Source of the DNA: CAZTTG01 sp964615935
GTDB lineage: Bacteria; Planctomycetota; UBA1135; GCA-002686595
Length of the DNA: 31,691 nt
Reading direction: 5' to 3'
NCBI GenBank assembly: GCA_964615935.1
Contig: CAZTTG010000074.1
Span: 1 to 31,691, forward strand
The position numbers were made by a program, and so were the translations under genes. Below the pieces are notes generated by a model. That model was not told the DNA's origin, did not search any database, and saw nothing but the letters and a program-made list of their open reading frames with translations. Shown here piece after piece: positions 25,797 to 31,691 of this stretch. Position 1 is the first letter of the stretch; every line of letters begins with the position of its first letter.

Positions 25797-26591
25797 CTAG
25801 GACCGGTCCCCGCCGATCAGCCGCCCCAGGCCGCCGAGGATCGAGCCCTCGCCCCGCGCCTTGCCGCCGCGGCTGGGGGCGTGGGCGATGATGCGGTCGG
25901 CCAGGCGCGAGAAGGGCAGGCTCTGCAGCCAGATCCGGCCGTGGCCGGAGAGGGTGGCCAGGAAGAGGCCCTCGCCGCCGAAGAACATCGACTTGAGGCC
26001 GCCCGCGCGCTGGATGTCGTAGTCGACCCCCGGGGTGAAGCCCACCAGGCAGCCGGTGTCGACCTTGAGCGTCTCGCCGTTCAGCTCGCGCTCGACGATG
26101 GTGCCGCCGGCGTGCAGGAAGGCCATGCCGTCTCCCTTCAGGCGCTGGAGGATGAAGCCCTCCCCGCCGAAGAGGCCGGCCCCGAAGCGCTTGGAGAAGG
26201 CGATCCCCACCGAGGTGCCGAAGGCCGCGCACAGGAAGGCGTCCTTCTGGCACATGATCTCGCCCCCCATCCGGCTCATGTCGATGCAGATGATCTTGCC
26301 CGGGTAGGGCGCGGCGAAGGCCACCCGCTGCTTGCTCGAGCCGTCGTTGCGGAAGTGCGTGAGGAAGAGCGACTCACCGGTGAAGGCCCGCTTGCCGACC
26401 TGCATGAGCTTGCCGAAGAAGCCCTCCTGGGCGGCCGAGCCGTCGCCCATCCGGGCCTCGAAGCCGATGTCCTGCTCCATGTAGTTCATGGCCCCGGCCT
26501 CGGCGATGACCTTCTCGCCCGGGTCGAGCTCGACCTCGACCATCTGCATGTCGTCGCCGTGGATCTCGTAGTCGACTTCGTGGCACTGCAT
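25797..26591 (-). CDS. TIGR00266/AIM24-family protein
   Basis: A 264-residue protein of the TIGR00266 (AIM24) family, a beta-rich fold of unknown biochemical role. Diagnostic text includes DPGEKVIAEAGAMNYM near residue 25, FKS-like KRAFTGESLFLTHF near 70, the Gly-rich GAGLFGGEGFILQRLKGDGMAFLHAGGT around 140-165, and MFFGGEGLFLATLSGHGRIWLQSLPFSRLA at the end. ATG 26591 has GAGGAG seven bases upstream. It is the last minus-strand gene before the respiratory operon, which it meets tail to tail. Nothing links its function to the neighbours. Confidence 0.88.
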   Translation of the reverse strand: MQCHEVDYEIHGDDMQMVEVELDPGEKVIAEAGAMNYMEQDIGFEARMGDGSAAQEGFFGKLMQVGKRAFTGESLFLTHFRNDGSSKQRVAFAAPYPGKIICIDMSRMGGEIMCQKDAFLCAAFGTSVGIAFSKRFGAGLFGGEGFILQRLKGDGMAFLHAGGTIVERELNGETLKVDTGCLVGFTPGVDYDIQRAGGLKSMFFGGEGLFLATLSGHGRIWLQSLPFSRLADRIIAHAPSRGGKARGEGSILGGLGRLIGGDRS

Positions 26592-26641
26592 GGGTGATCT
26601 CCTCTCGATCGGCCTCGGCTCACGGCGGCCCGGCCGCCGGC

Positions 26642-26667
26642 CCGGCGCCTTCTTCGGCGAAGGCCGG
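26642..26667 (-). terminator. Bulged hairpin between doxX-like and AIM24-like genes
   Basis: CCGG plus CCTTC on one side pair with GAAGG plus CCGG on the other, giving nine base pairs with a two-base bulge and a TTCGGC loop. It lies in the 123-base space between two minus-strand genes and could end transcription from the DoxX-like gene. There is no T tract. Confidence 0.3.
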
Positions 26668-26714
26668 CGAGTATTGCAGACCGGCTCCCCGGACGCGAGC
26701 GGGCGGGCGGCTCG

Positions 26715-27218
26715 CTAGCCCGCCTCGCGCCCGGCCGACACTTCCAGCCCGGATTCCTCCCGGACCGGCGTGGGCGGCGGAACGGTCCAGGGCCGGGGGG
26801 CGCGGGCCGGGGAGACCAGGAGGGCGCGCACCCGCGGGGCCAGCTCGCGCAGGACGAGCACCAGGGTGGCGGCTCCGAGGACGGCCCACATCAGCCCCGC
26901 GGGCAGGCGGCCGTGGGTCCCGGCCTGGACCGCCGGGTGGCTCAGGAAGAGGCCCAGGTTCAGGCCCGCCACCAGCAGCGCGGCCACGGCCCCGGTGGAG
27001 GCCCGGCGGGGATGGACCAGGAGCACCGCCGCCAGGAGCTCGACGACCCCGATCCCCAGCCATCCCGGCAGGCCGACCCCGAGCTCGGAGTGGAGCTCGA
27101 TGGCCACGTCGCGCTCGAGGACCTTGAACAGCGCGTCCTGGCCCAGGGCGGCCCCGGCCAGCAGCCGCAGGAGCCAGCCGGTGCAGGGAGCCGTGGCGGG
27201 GGATCGGGACGCATCCAT
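26715..27218 (-). CDS. DoxX-like integral membrane protein
   Basis: A 167-residue protein with about four membrane segments starting near residue 14 (WLLRLLAGAALGQDALFKVL, then GWLGIGVVELLAAVLLV, AALLVAGLNLGLFLS and MWAVLGAATLVLVLREL), the layout of DoxX/DUF417-like proteins. The ATG at 27218 was taken because upstream codons are charged and unstructured; no clear ribosome site precedes it. Members are found in thiosulfate oxidation and redox stress complexes, but the family is broad and no function is assigned here. It is divergent from the pyrimidine operon across 211 bases that carry a clear dyad. Confidence 0.7.
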   Translation of the reverse strand: MDASRSPATAPCTGWLLRLLAGAALGQDALFKVLERDVAIELHSELGVGLPGWLGIGVVELLAAVLLVHPRRASTGAVAALLVAGLNLGLFLSHPAVQAGTHGRLPAGLMWAVLGAATLVLVLRELAPRVRALLVSPARAPRPWTVPPPTPVREESGLEVSAGREAG

Positions 27219-27311
27219 GCGCGATGGGACCGGGGATCGGCGGTCCTGCCTCGCCTTTCGGCAGGCGGAGGTCGGCTCCTTGCGCCCCTCCCCGTTTCGG
27301 GCCGGTCGGCT

Positions 27312-27333
27312 CCCCGGAGCGGGGACTCCGGGG
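27312..27333. promoter_or_regulatory. Perfect inverted repeat in the divergent doxX-like/mmsA space
   Basis: CCCCGGAG (27312-27319) and CTCCGGGG (27326-27333) form a perfect 8-bp repeat around CGGGGA. It sits 17 bases upstream of the possible mmsA promoter, where an activator or repressor could bind. The first 13 bases are identical to 11637-11649, in front of the sigma-54 activator gene. Confidence 0.4.
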
Positions 27334-27349
27334 CCGCTCTCCCCGAAGC

Positions 27350-27379
27350 TGTGACCCCGCCGGGGGATCCGGTTAGGAT
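27350..27379 (+). promoter_or_regulatory. Possible promoter of the pyrimidine catabolic operon
   Basis: TAGGAT (27374-27379) is a fair -10, with TGTGAC (27350-27355) a poor -35 at 18 bases. It would give a leader of about 45 bases before the mmsA ATG at 27430. The weak -35 suggests dependence on an activator at the adjacent dyad. Confidence 0.3.
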
Positions 27380-27429
27380 GCTCTCTCTCTTCCAATCCAG
27401 CAGCGAGGGCACACCCGAGGAGGCGGTCG

Positions 27430-28878
27430 ATGACGGTCGAACGCGTGAAGAACTACGTGGGCGGGGAGTGGTGCGAGGTGGACGCAGAGCGCGTCCATCC
27501 GGTCGAGAATCCCGCCACGGGCGAGCTCCTGGCGGAGTGCCCGCTGGGAGGGGCGGCCGAGGTGGATGCCGCGGTGCAGGTGGCCCAGGGCGCCTTCGAG
27601 GCCTGGCGCTCCACCCCGCCCGAGGACCGCATCCAGCCCCTCTTCCGCCTGAAGCAGCTCCTGGAGGAGCGCTTCGAGGAGCTGTCCCTGACGGTCACCC
27701 TCGAGAACGGCAAGACCCTGCCGGAGTCGCGCGGCAGCGTCCGGCGCGGCATCCAGATGGTCGAGGTGGCCTGCGGTGCGCCCTCGCTCCTGATGGGCCA
27801 GGTGCTGGAGGACGTGGCCGGCGGGATCGACTGCGAGTCGGTGCGCCAGCCCCTGGGCGTGTTCGCCTGCATCGCGCCCTTCAACTTCCCGGCCATGGTG
27901 CCCATGTGGTTCTTCCCCTTCGCCGTGGCCTGCGGCAACACCTTCGTGTGCAAGCCCTCCGAGCAGGTGCCCCTGAGCCAGAAGCTGATCTTCGAGCTGA
28001 TCCACGAGGCCGGCTTCCCGCCCGGGGTCCTGAACCTGGTGCACGGCGCGAAGAAAACCGTCGAGGCCATCCTGACGCATCCCGGCATCGAGGGGGTCTC
28101 CTTCGTGGGCTCGAGCCCGGTGGCCGAGCACGTGTACCGGACAGCGGCCGCGGCCGGCAAGCGCGTCCAGGCCCTGGGCGGGGCCAAGAACTACGTCATC
28201 GTGATGCCCGACGCCGAGATGGGCCCGACCCTGGACGGCATCCTCGAGTCGGCCTTCGGCTGCGCCGGAGAGCGCTGCCTGGCGGCGACCGTGGTGGTGC
28301 CGGTGGGCGGCTGCCACCGGGAGGTGCGCGAGGGCCTGGTGGAGCGCATGCAGTCCATCCGGATGGGCGACGGAACGCAGCCCGAGGTCACCATGGGCCC
28401 GCTGATCTCGGCCCGGCACAAGGAGAAGGTGCTCGAGTACATCGAGAAGGGGGTGCAGGAGGGCGCCGAGCTGGTGGTCGACGGCCGCGCCGGCGAGCTC
28501 CCCGAGCGGGGTCACTTCGTGGGGCCCACCCTCTTCGACGGCGTCACCGCCGAGATGGCCATCGGCCGGAAGGAGATCTTCGGGCCGGTGCTGTGCCTGA
28601 GCGCGGTGGACGACCTGGACCAGGCCCTGGAGCTGGTCAGCCGGCACCCCCTGGCCAACGCCAGCTCGATCTTCACCGCCAGCGGCAAGGCCGCGCGCGC
28701 CTTCCGCTACCGCGTGCCGGCCAGCATGGCCGGGGTGAACGTCGGGGTGGCCGCCCCCATGTCCTTCTTCGGCTTCGGGGGCGCCAAGGGCTCCTTCTTC
28801 GGGGACCTCAAGGCCCACGGCCGCGAGGCCTTCGACTTCTTCACCGACCGCAAGGTCGTGATCACCCGCTGGCTCTAG
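27430..28878 (+). CDS. mmsA: CoA-acylating methylmalonate/malonate-semialdehyde dehydrogenase
   Basis: A 482-residue aldehyde dehydrogenase of the MMSDH branch. Recognisable parts are NYVGGEW at the start, the IAPFNFPAMVPMWFFPFAVACGNTF segment typical of MMSDH, the NAD-binding SFVGSSPVAEHVY region, and the catalytic GCAGERCLA with Cys283 and the adjacent Arg conserved in MMSDH. It oxidises malonate or methylmalonate semialdehyde with NAD and CoA to acetyl- or propionyl-CoA. ATG 27430 has GAGGAGG six bases upstream. As first gene of a run that also encodes dihydropyrimidinase and a beta-ureidopropionase-like enzyme, it would finish the breakdown of uracil or thymine. Confidence 0.92.
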   Translation: MTVERVKNYVGGEWCEVDAERVHPVENPATGELLAECPLGGAAEVDAAVQVAQGAFEAWRSTPPEDRIQPLFRLKQLLEERFEELSLTVTLENGKTLPESRGSVRRGIQMVEVACGAPSLLMGQVLEDVAGGIDCESVRQPLGVFACIAPFNFPAMVPMWFFPFAVACGNTFVCKPSEQVPLSQKLIFELIHEAGFPPGVLNLVHGAKKTVEAILTHPGIEGVSFVGSSPVAEHVYRTAAAAGKRVQALGGAKNYVIVMPDAEMGPTLDGILESAFGCAGERCLAATVVVPVGGCHREVREGLVERMQSIRMGDGTQPEVTMGPLISARHKEKVLEYIEKGVQEGAELVVDGRAGELPERGHFVGPTLFDGVTAEMAIGRKEIFGPVLCLSAVDDLDQALELVSRHPLANASSIFTASGKAARAFRYRVPASMAGVNVGVAAPMSFFGFGGAKGSFFGDLKAHGREAFDFFTDRKVVITRWL

Positions 28879-28896
28879 GAGCGAGGAGGCGAGAAC

Positions 28897-29769
28897 GTGG
28901 CGAGAACGGTCAAGGGCGGCCTCATCCAGTGCGCCAACCCCATCAACGACGAGAGCCGGCCGGTGCCCGAGATCCAGGCGGCGGCCTTCGAGAAGCACGT
29001 CCCCCTCATCGAGGAGGCCGGGGCGCAGGGCGTGCAGGTCCTGTGCCTGCAGGAGATCTTCAACGGCCCCTACTTCTGCCCCAGCCAGGACGCGCGCTGG
29101 TACGACGCCGCCGAGCCGGTGCCCGGTCCCAGCGTGGAGGCCCTCTCCCCCCTGGCCGAGAAGCACCAGATGGCGATCGTGGTGCCGGTCTTCGAGCGCG
29201 AGCAGGCGGGGGTCTACTACAACACCGCCGCGGTGCTGGACGCCGACGGCTGCTACCTGGGCAAGTACCGCAAGAACCACATCCCCCACACCTCCGGCTT
29301 CTGGGAGAAGTACTTCTTCAAGCCCGGCAACCTGGGCTATCCGGTCTTCGACACCGTCCACGCCAAGGTGGGCGTATACATCTGCTACGACCGGCACTTC
29401 CCCGAGGGGGCGCGCCTGCTGGGGCTGGGGGGGGCCGAGATCGTGTTCAACCCCTCGGCCACCGTGGCCGGGCTGTCGCAGTACCTGTGGAAGCTGGAGC
29501 AGCCCGCCCACGCGGTGGCCAACGGCTACTTCATGGGCTGCATCAACCGGGTGGGCACCGAGCCGCCCTGGAACATCGGCGAGTTCTACGGCACGAGCTA
29601 CTTCGTGGACCCCCGCGGCAATTTCCTGGCCGAGGGCTCGCAGGGCGGCGACGAGCTGGTGTGCGCCGAGATGGACCTGGACCTGATCGAGGAGGTGCGC
29701 CGGGTGTGGCAGTTCTACCGCGACCGGCGGCCGGAGACCTACGACGACATGTGCGAGCTGCTGCCCTGA
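28897..29769 (+). CDS. Nitrilase-superfamily N-carbamoyl amidohydrolase, beta-ureidopropionase-like
   Basis: A 290-residue carbon-nitrogen hydrolase with the catalytic set in place: Glu53 (CLQEIFN), Lys126 (KYRKNHIPH) and Cys163 (YICYDRHFPE). The HIPHTSGFWEKYFFKPGNLGYPVF and INRVGTEPPWNIGEFYGTSYFVDPRG stretches match beta-ureidopropionase and N-carbamoylputrescine-type amidases. Beside dihydropyrimidinase the likely reaction is N-carbamoyl-beta-alanine (or its methyl form) to beta-amino acid, ammonia and CO2. The start is GTG 28897, 18 bases after mmsA, with a GGAGGCGAG site upstream. N-carbamoylputrescine hydrolysis is the main alternative. Confidence 0.85.
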   Translation: MARTVKGGLIQCANPINDESRPVPEIQAAAFEKHVPLIEEAGAQGVQVLCLQEIFNGPYFCPSQDARWYDAAEPVPGPSVEALSPLAEKHQMAIVVPVFEREQAGVYYNTAAVLDADGCYLGKYRKNHIPHTSGFWEKYFFKPGNLGYPVFDTVHAKVGVYICYDRHFPEGARLLGLGGAEIVFNPSATVAGLSQYLWKLEQPAHAVANGYFMGCINRVGTEPPWNIGEFYGTSYFVDPRGNFLAEGSQGGDELVCAEMDLDLIEEVRRVWQFYRDRRPETYDDMCELLP

Positions 29770-29800
29770 GACCCGCGATGGAAGAAGGAGGCCACCGCCG

Positions 29801-31195
29801 ATGAAGACCCTGATTCGAGGTGGAACCGTCGTCACGGCCACCGACCGCTACCGGGGAGACGTCCTCATCGAGGGGGAGACCATCCACTCGGTGCGCACCC
29901 GCGTGGAGGAGCCGGTCGATCGGATCATCGAGGCCGGCGGCAAGCTGGTCATCCCCGGGGGAATCGACGTCCATACCCACCTGGACATGCCCTTCGGGGG
30001 CACGTACTCGGTCGACGACTTCGAGACCGGCACCGTCGCCGCCGCGCACGGGGGGACCACCTGCCTGATCGACTTCGCCATCCAGGCGGCCGGCGGCGGT
30101 CTGCGCCAGGGCTGGGAGACCTGGATGGCCAAGGCCGAGGGCCAGGCGGCCATCGACTACGGCTTCCACATGATCCTGCGGGAGTACACCGACGAGCTGG
30201 GCCGCGAGATGGCCGAGATGGTCGAGGAGGGGGTCACCTCCTTCAAGCTCTTCACCGCCTACCCGGGGGTCTTCTACATCGACGACGGCACGATGTTCCG
30301 GGCCATGCAGACCTCGGGCGAGATCGGCGCCACCATCTGCATCCACGCCGAGAACGGGCTGGTGATCGACGAGCTGGTGGCCCAGGCCCTGGCGCGCGGC
30401 GAGACCGAGCCCCGCCACCACGCCCTCACCCGTCCGGCGGCGGCCGAGGCCGAGGCCACCCGCCGGGTGATCGCCCTGGCCGAGATGGCCGGGGTGCCGG
30501 TCTACGTGGTGCACCTGACCTGCGAGGCGGCCCTGCGCGAGGTCACCGCCGCCCGCGACCGGGGGCTGCCGGTCATGGCCGAGACCTGCCCCCAGTACCT
30601 CTTCCTGTCGCACGACAACTACGAGGAGCCGGGCTTCGAGGGCGCCAAGTACGTGATGAGCCCGCCGCTACGACCGAAGGAGAACCAGGCGGCCCTGTGG
30701 TCGGGCCTGGCGCGCGGCGACCTGCAGGCCATCTCCACCGACCACTGCCCCTTCAACTACGACGCCCTGCCCGGCAAGCGCCTGGGGCTGGAGGACTTCA
30801 CCAAGATCCCCAACGGCGCGCCGGGCATCGAGACGCGCATGAGCCTGAGCTTCGACGGGGGCGTGGCCGCGGGCCGCATCGGCCTCGAGCGCTGGGTGGA
30901 GCTGGTCTCCACCGCGCCGGCGAAGATCTTCGGCCTCTTTCCGCGCAAGGGCGCCATCGCCCCCGGCTCGGACGCGGACATCGTGGTCTTCGATCCCGAG
31001 GCCGAGCAGGTGATCAGCGCCGGGACCCACCACATGAACGTCGACTACAACCCCTACGAGGGCCGGCGGGTGAAGGGGGTGAGCGAGGTGGTGATCTCGC
31101 GCGGCGAGGTCATCGTCGAGGGGGGCTCCTTCCAGGGCTCCCCGGGCCGCGGCCAGTACCTGAAGCGCGCCCGGCGCGAGGAGAGCGGATCATGA
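29801..31195 (+). CDS. hydA: Dihydropyrimidinase / D-hydantoinase
   Basis: A 464-residue cyclic amidohydrolase. The dinuclear metal site is complete: His58 and His60 (DVHTHLD), the carboxylated Lys149 (TSFKLF), His182 (CIHAEN), His238 (VHLTCE) and Asp314 (STDHCPF). The substrate loops YFTAYPG-like FTAYPGVFYIDD and CPQYLFLSHDNY are those of bacterial dihydropyrimidinases and hydantoinases. It opens dihydrouracil or dihydrothymine to the N-carbamoyl-beta-amino acid, the substrate of the enzyme encoded just upstream. ATG 29801 has AGGAGG nine bases upstream. The stop overlaps the aminotransferase start. Confidence 0.93.
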   Translation: MKTLIRGGTVVTATDRYRGDVLIEGETIHSVRTRVEEPVDRIIEAGGKLVIPGGIDVHTHLDMPFGGTYSVDDFETGTVAAAHGGTTCLIDFAIQAAGGGLRQGWETWMAKAEGQAAIDYGFHMILREYTDELGREMAEMVEEGVTSFKLFTAYPGVFYIDDGTMFRAMQTSGEIGATICIHAENGLVIDELVAQALARGETEPRHHALTRPAAAEAEATRRVIALAEMAGVPVYVVHLTCEAALREVTAARDRGLPVMAETCPQYLFLSHDNYEEPGFEGAKYVMSPPLRPKENQAALWSGLARGDLQAISTDHCPFNYDALPGKRLGLEDFTKIPNGAPGIETRMSLSFDGGVAAGRIGLERWVELVSTAPAKIFGLFPRKGAIAPGSDADIVVFDPEAEQVISAGTHHMNVDYNPYEGRRVKGVSEVVISRGEVIVEGGSFQGSPGRGQYLKRARREESGS

Positions 31196-31691
31196 GCGAG
31201 AGAGCTGCGCGGGAGAGCGTCGGCCGGTCGGTCCTCGAGAAGCACCGGGAGTACATGCTGCCGGCGGTGGCCAACTACTACCAGGAGCCGGTGGCGCTCG
31301 AGAGCGGGTCGGGCGTGCGCGTGCGCGACTTCGACGGGCGGGAGTACCTGGACTTCTTCGGGGGGATCCTGACCATCTCCATCGGCCACTGCGACGAGCG
31401 GGTCAACGCCCCCCTGAAGGCCCAGCTCGACAAGCTGGGGCACGTCTCCACCCTCTACCCCACGCTTCCCATGGTGGAGCTGGCCGAGCGGATGGCGCGG
31501 ATCACCCCTGGGGCCCTGAAGAAGAGCATCTTCACCACTTCGGGCACCGAGGCCGACGACACGGCGGTGGTGCTGGCCCAGGTCTTCACCGGCGCCCAGG
31601 AGATCATCGCCCTGCGCTACGGCTACTCGGGCCGCTCGGTGCTGGCGCAGTCCCTGACCGCCCACGCCGCCTGGCGCGCGATCCCCACCCA
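31192..31691 (+). CDS. Class III pyridoxal-phosphate aminotransferase (partial, runs off the window)
   Basis: The first 166 codons of a class III aminotransferase: YYQEPVALESGSGVRVRDFDGREYLDFFGGILTISIGHCDERV is the usual N-terminal domain, and FTTSGTEADDTAVVLAQ is the phosphate-binding SGTEA loop. The PLP lysine lies beyond the window end. ATG 31192 overlaps the dihydropyrimidinase stop (ATGA). It resembles AGXT2-like enzymes, and in this operon it would convert beta-alanine or 3-aminoisobutyrate to the semialdehyde used by MmsA. An omega-amino acid:pyruvate or alanine:glyoxylate activity is likely. Confidence 0.88.
   Translation, partial: MSERAARESVGRSVLEKHREYMLPAVANYYQEPVALESGSGVRVRDFDGREYLDFFGGILTISIGHCDERVNAPLKAQLDKLGHVSTLYPTLPMVELAERMARITPGALKKSIFTTSGTEADDTAVVLAQVFTGAQEIIALRYGYSGRSVLAQSLTAHAAWRAIPT

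Noticed and set aside
26642..26667. Possible riboswitch or structured RNA in the 26592-26714 space
   Set aside because: Only a simple bulged hairpin can be seen, with no conserved riboswitch core; it is listed as a possible terminator only.
27373..29841. 822-codon minus-strand open frame opposite mmsA and the amidohydrolase
   Set aside because: Antisense shadow; the plus-strand genes have ribosome sites, complete catalytic residues and operon spacing.

Overview
The window is about 31.7 kb of very GC-rich, gene-dense DNA. It looks like the chromosome of a Gram-negative bacterium with an LPS outer membrane: it has a PagL-like lipid A deacylase, LAB_N proteins, Tat and Sec export signals, and a periplasmic respiratory chain. 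A sigma-54 activator with a matching -24/-12 promoter, multiheme cytochromes and secreted proteins of unknown function would fit Myxococcota, Desulfobacterota or a related lineage. The sequence alone does not fix the phylum. I saw no tRNA, rRNA, CRISPR, transposase or phage gene.

Left part (1-4.97 kb, mostly minus strand): an anchored protein of unknown function whose frame is broken at two C7 runs, a GNAT acetyltransferase, an SGNH hydrolase, a Rid-family protein lacking the usual catalytic Arg, and the decayed tail of a flagellin gene. Next (4.97-9.46 kb, plus strand) is a MacAB-like efflux operon: membrane-fusion protein, ATPase and two permeases. Then come envelope genes: a PagL-like deacylase facing a translationally coupled pair, a DPM1-like glycosyltransferase and a doubled LAB_N membrane protein.

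The centrepiece is 11.7-25.8 kb. A sigma-54 enhancer-binding protein precedes a textbook -24/-12 promoter that places the transcription start about 2 nt before an ATG. Nine tightly packed genes follow: a DsrL/GltD-like FAD/Fe-S oxidoreductase with a C-terminal ferredoxin domain, a Rieske protein, a b6-type cytochrome b, a subunit-IV-like protein, a membrane-anchored nine-heme cytochrome c, the alpha, beta and gamma subunits of a periplasmic type II DMSO-reductase-family molybdoenzyme, and its TorD-like chaperone. Together they look like a self-contained electron route: NAD(P)H or ferredoxin, quinone, Rieske/b complex, nine-heme cytochrome, Mo enzyme (or the reverse). The Mo substrate is unknown. 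Several cofactor sites depart from the familiar families: a C-x7-C spacing at the FS0 cluster, a Met-to-Gln change in one cytochrome domain, APWY in place of PEWY, and no heme ci cysteine.

Right part (25.8-31.7 kb): a TIGR00266/AIM24 protein and a DoxX-like membrane protein on the minus strand. Divergent from them is a reductive pyrimidine (or hydantoin) catabolic operon: CoA-acylating methylmalonate/malonate-semialdehyde dehydrogenase, a beta-ureidopropionase-like amidohydrolase, dihydropyrimidinase, and a class III aminotransferase cut by the window end. These would take dihydrouracil or dihydrothymine through the N-carbamoyl-beta-amino acid and beta-alanine (or its methyl analogue) to a semialdehyde and then acetyl- or propionyl-CoA.
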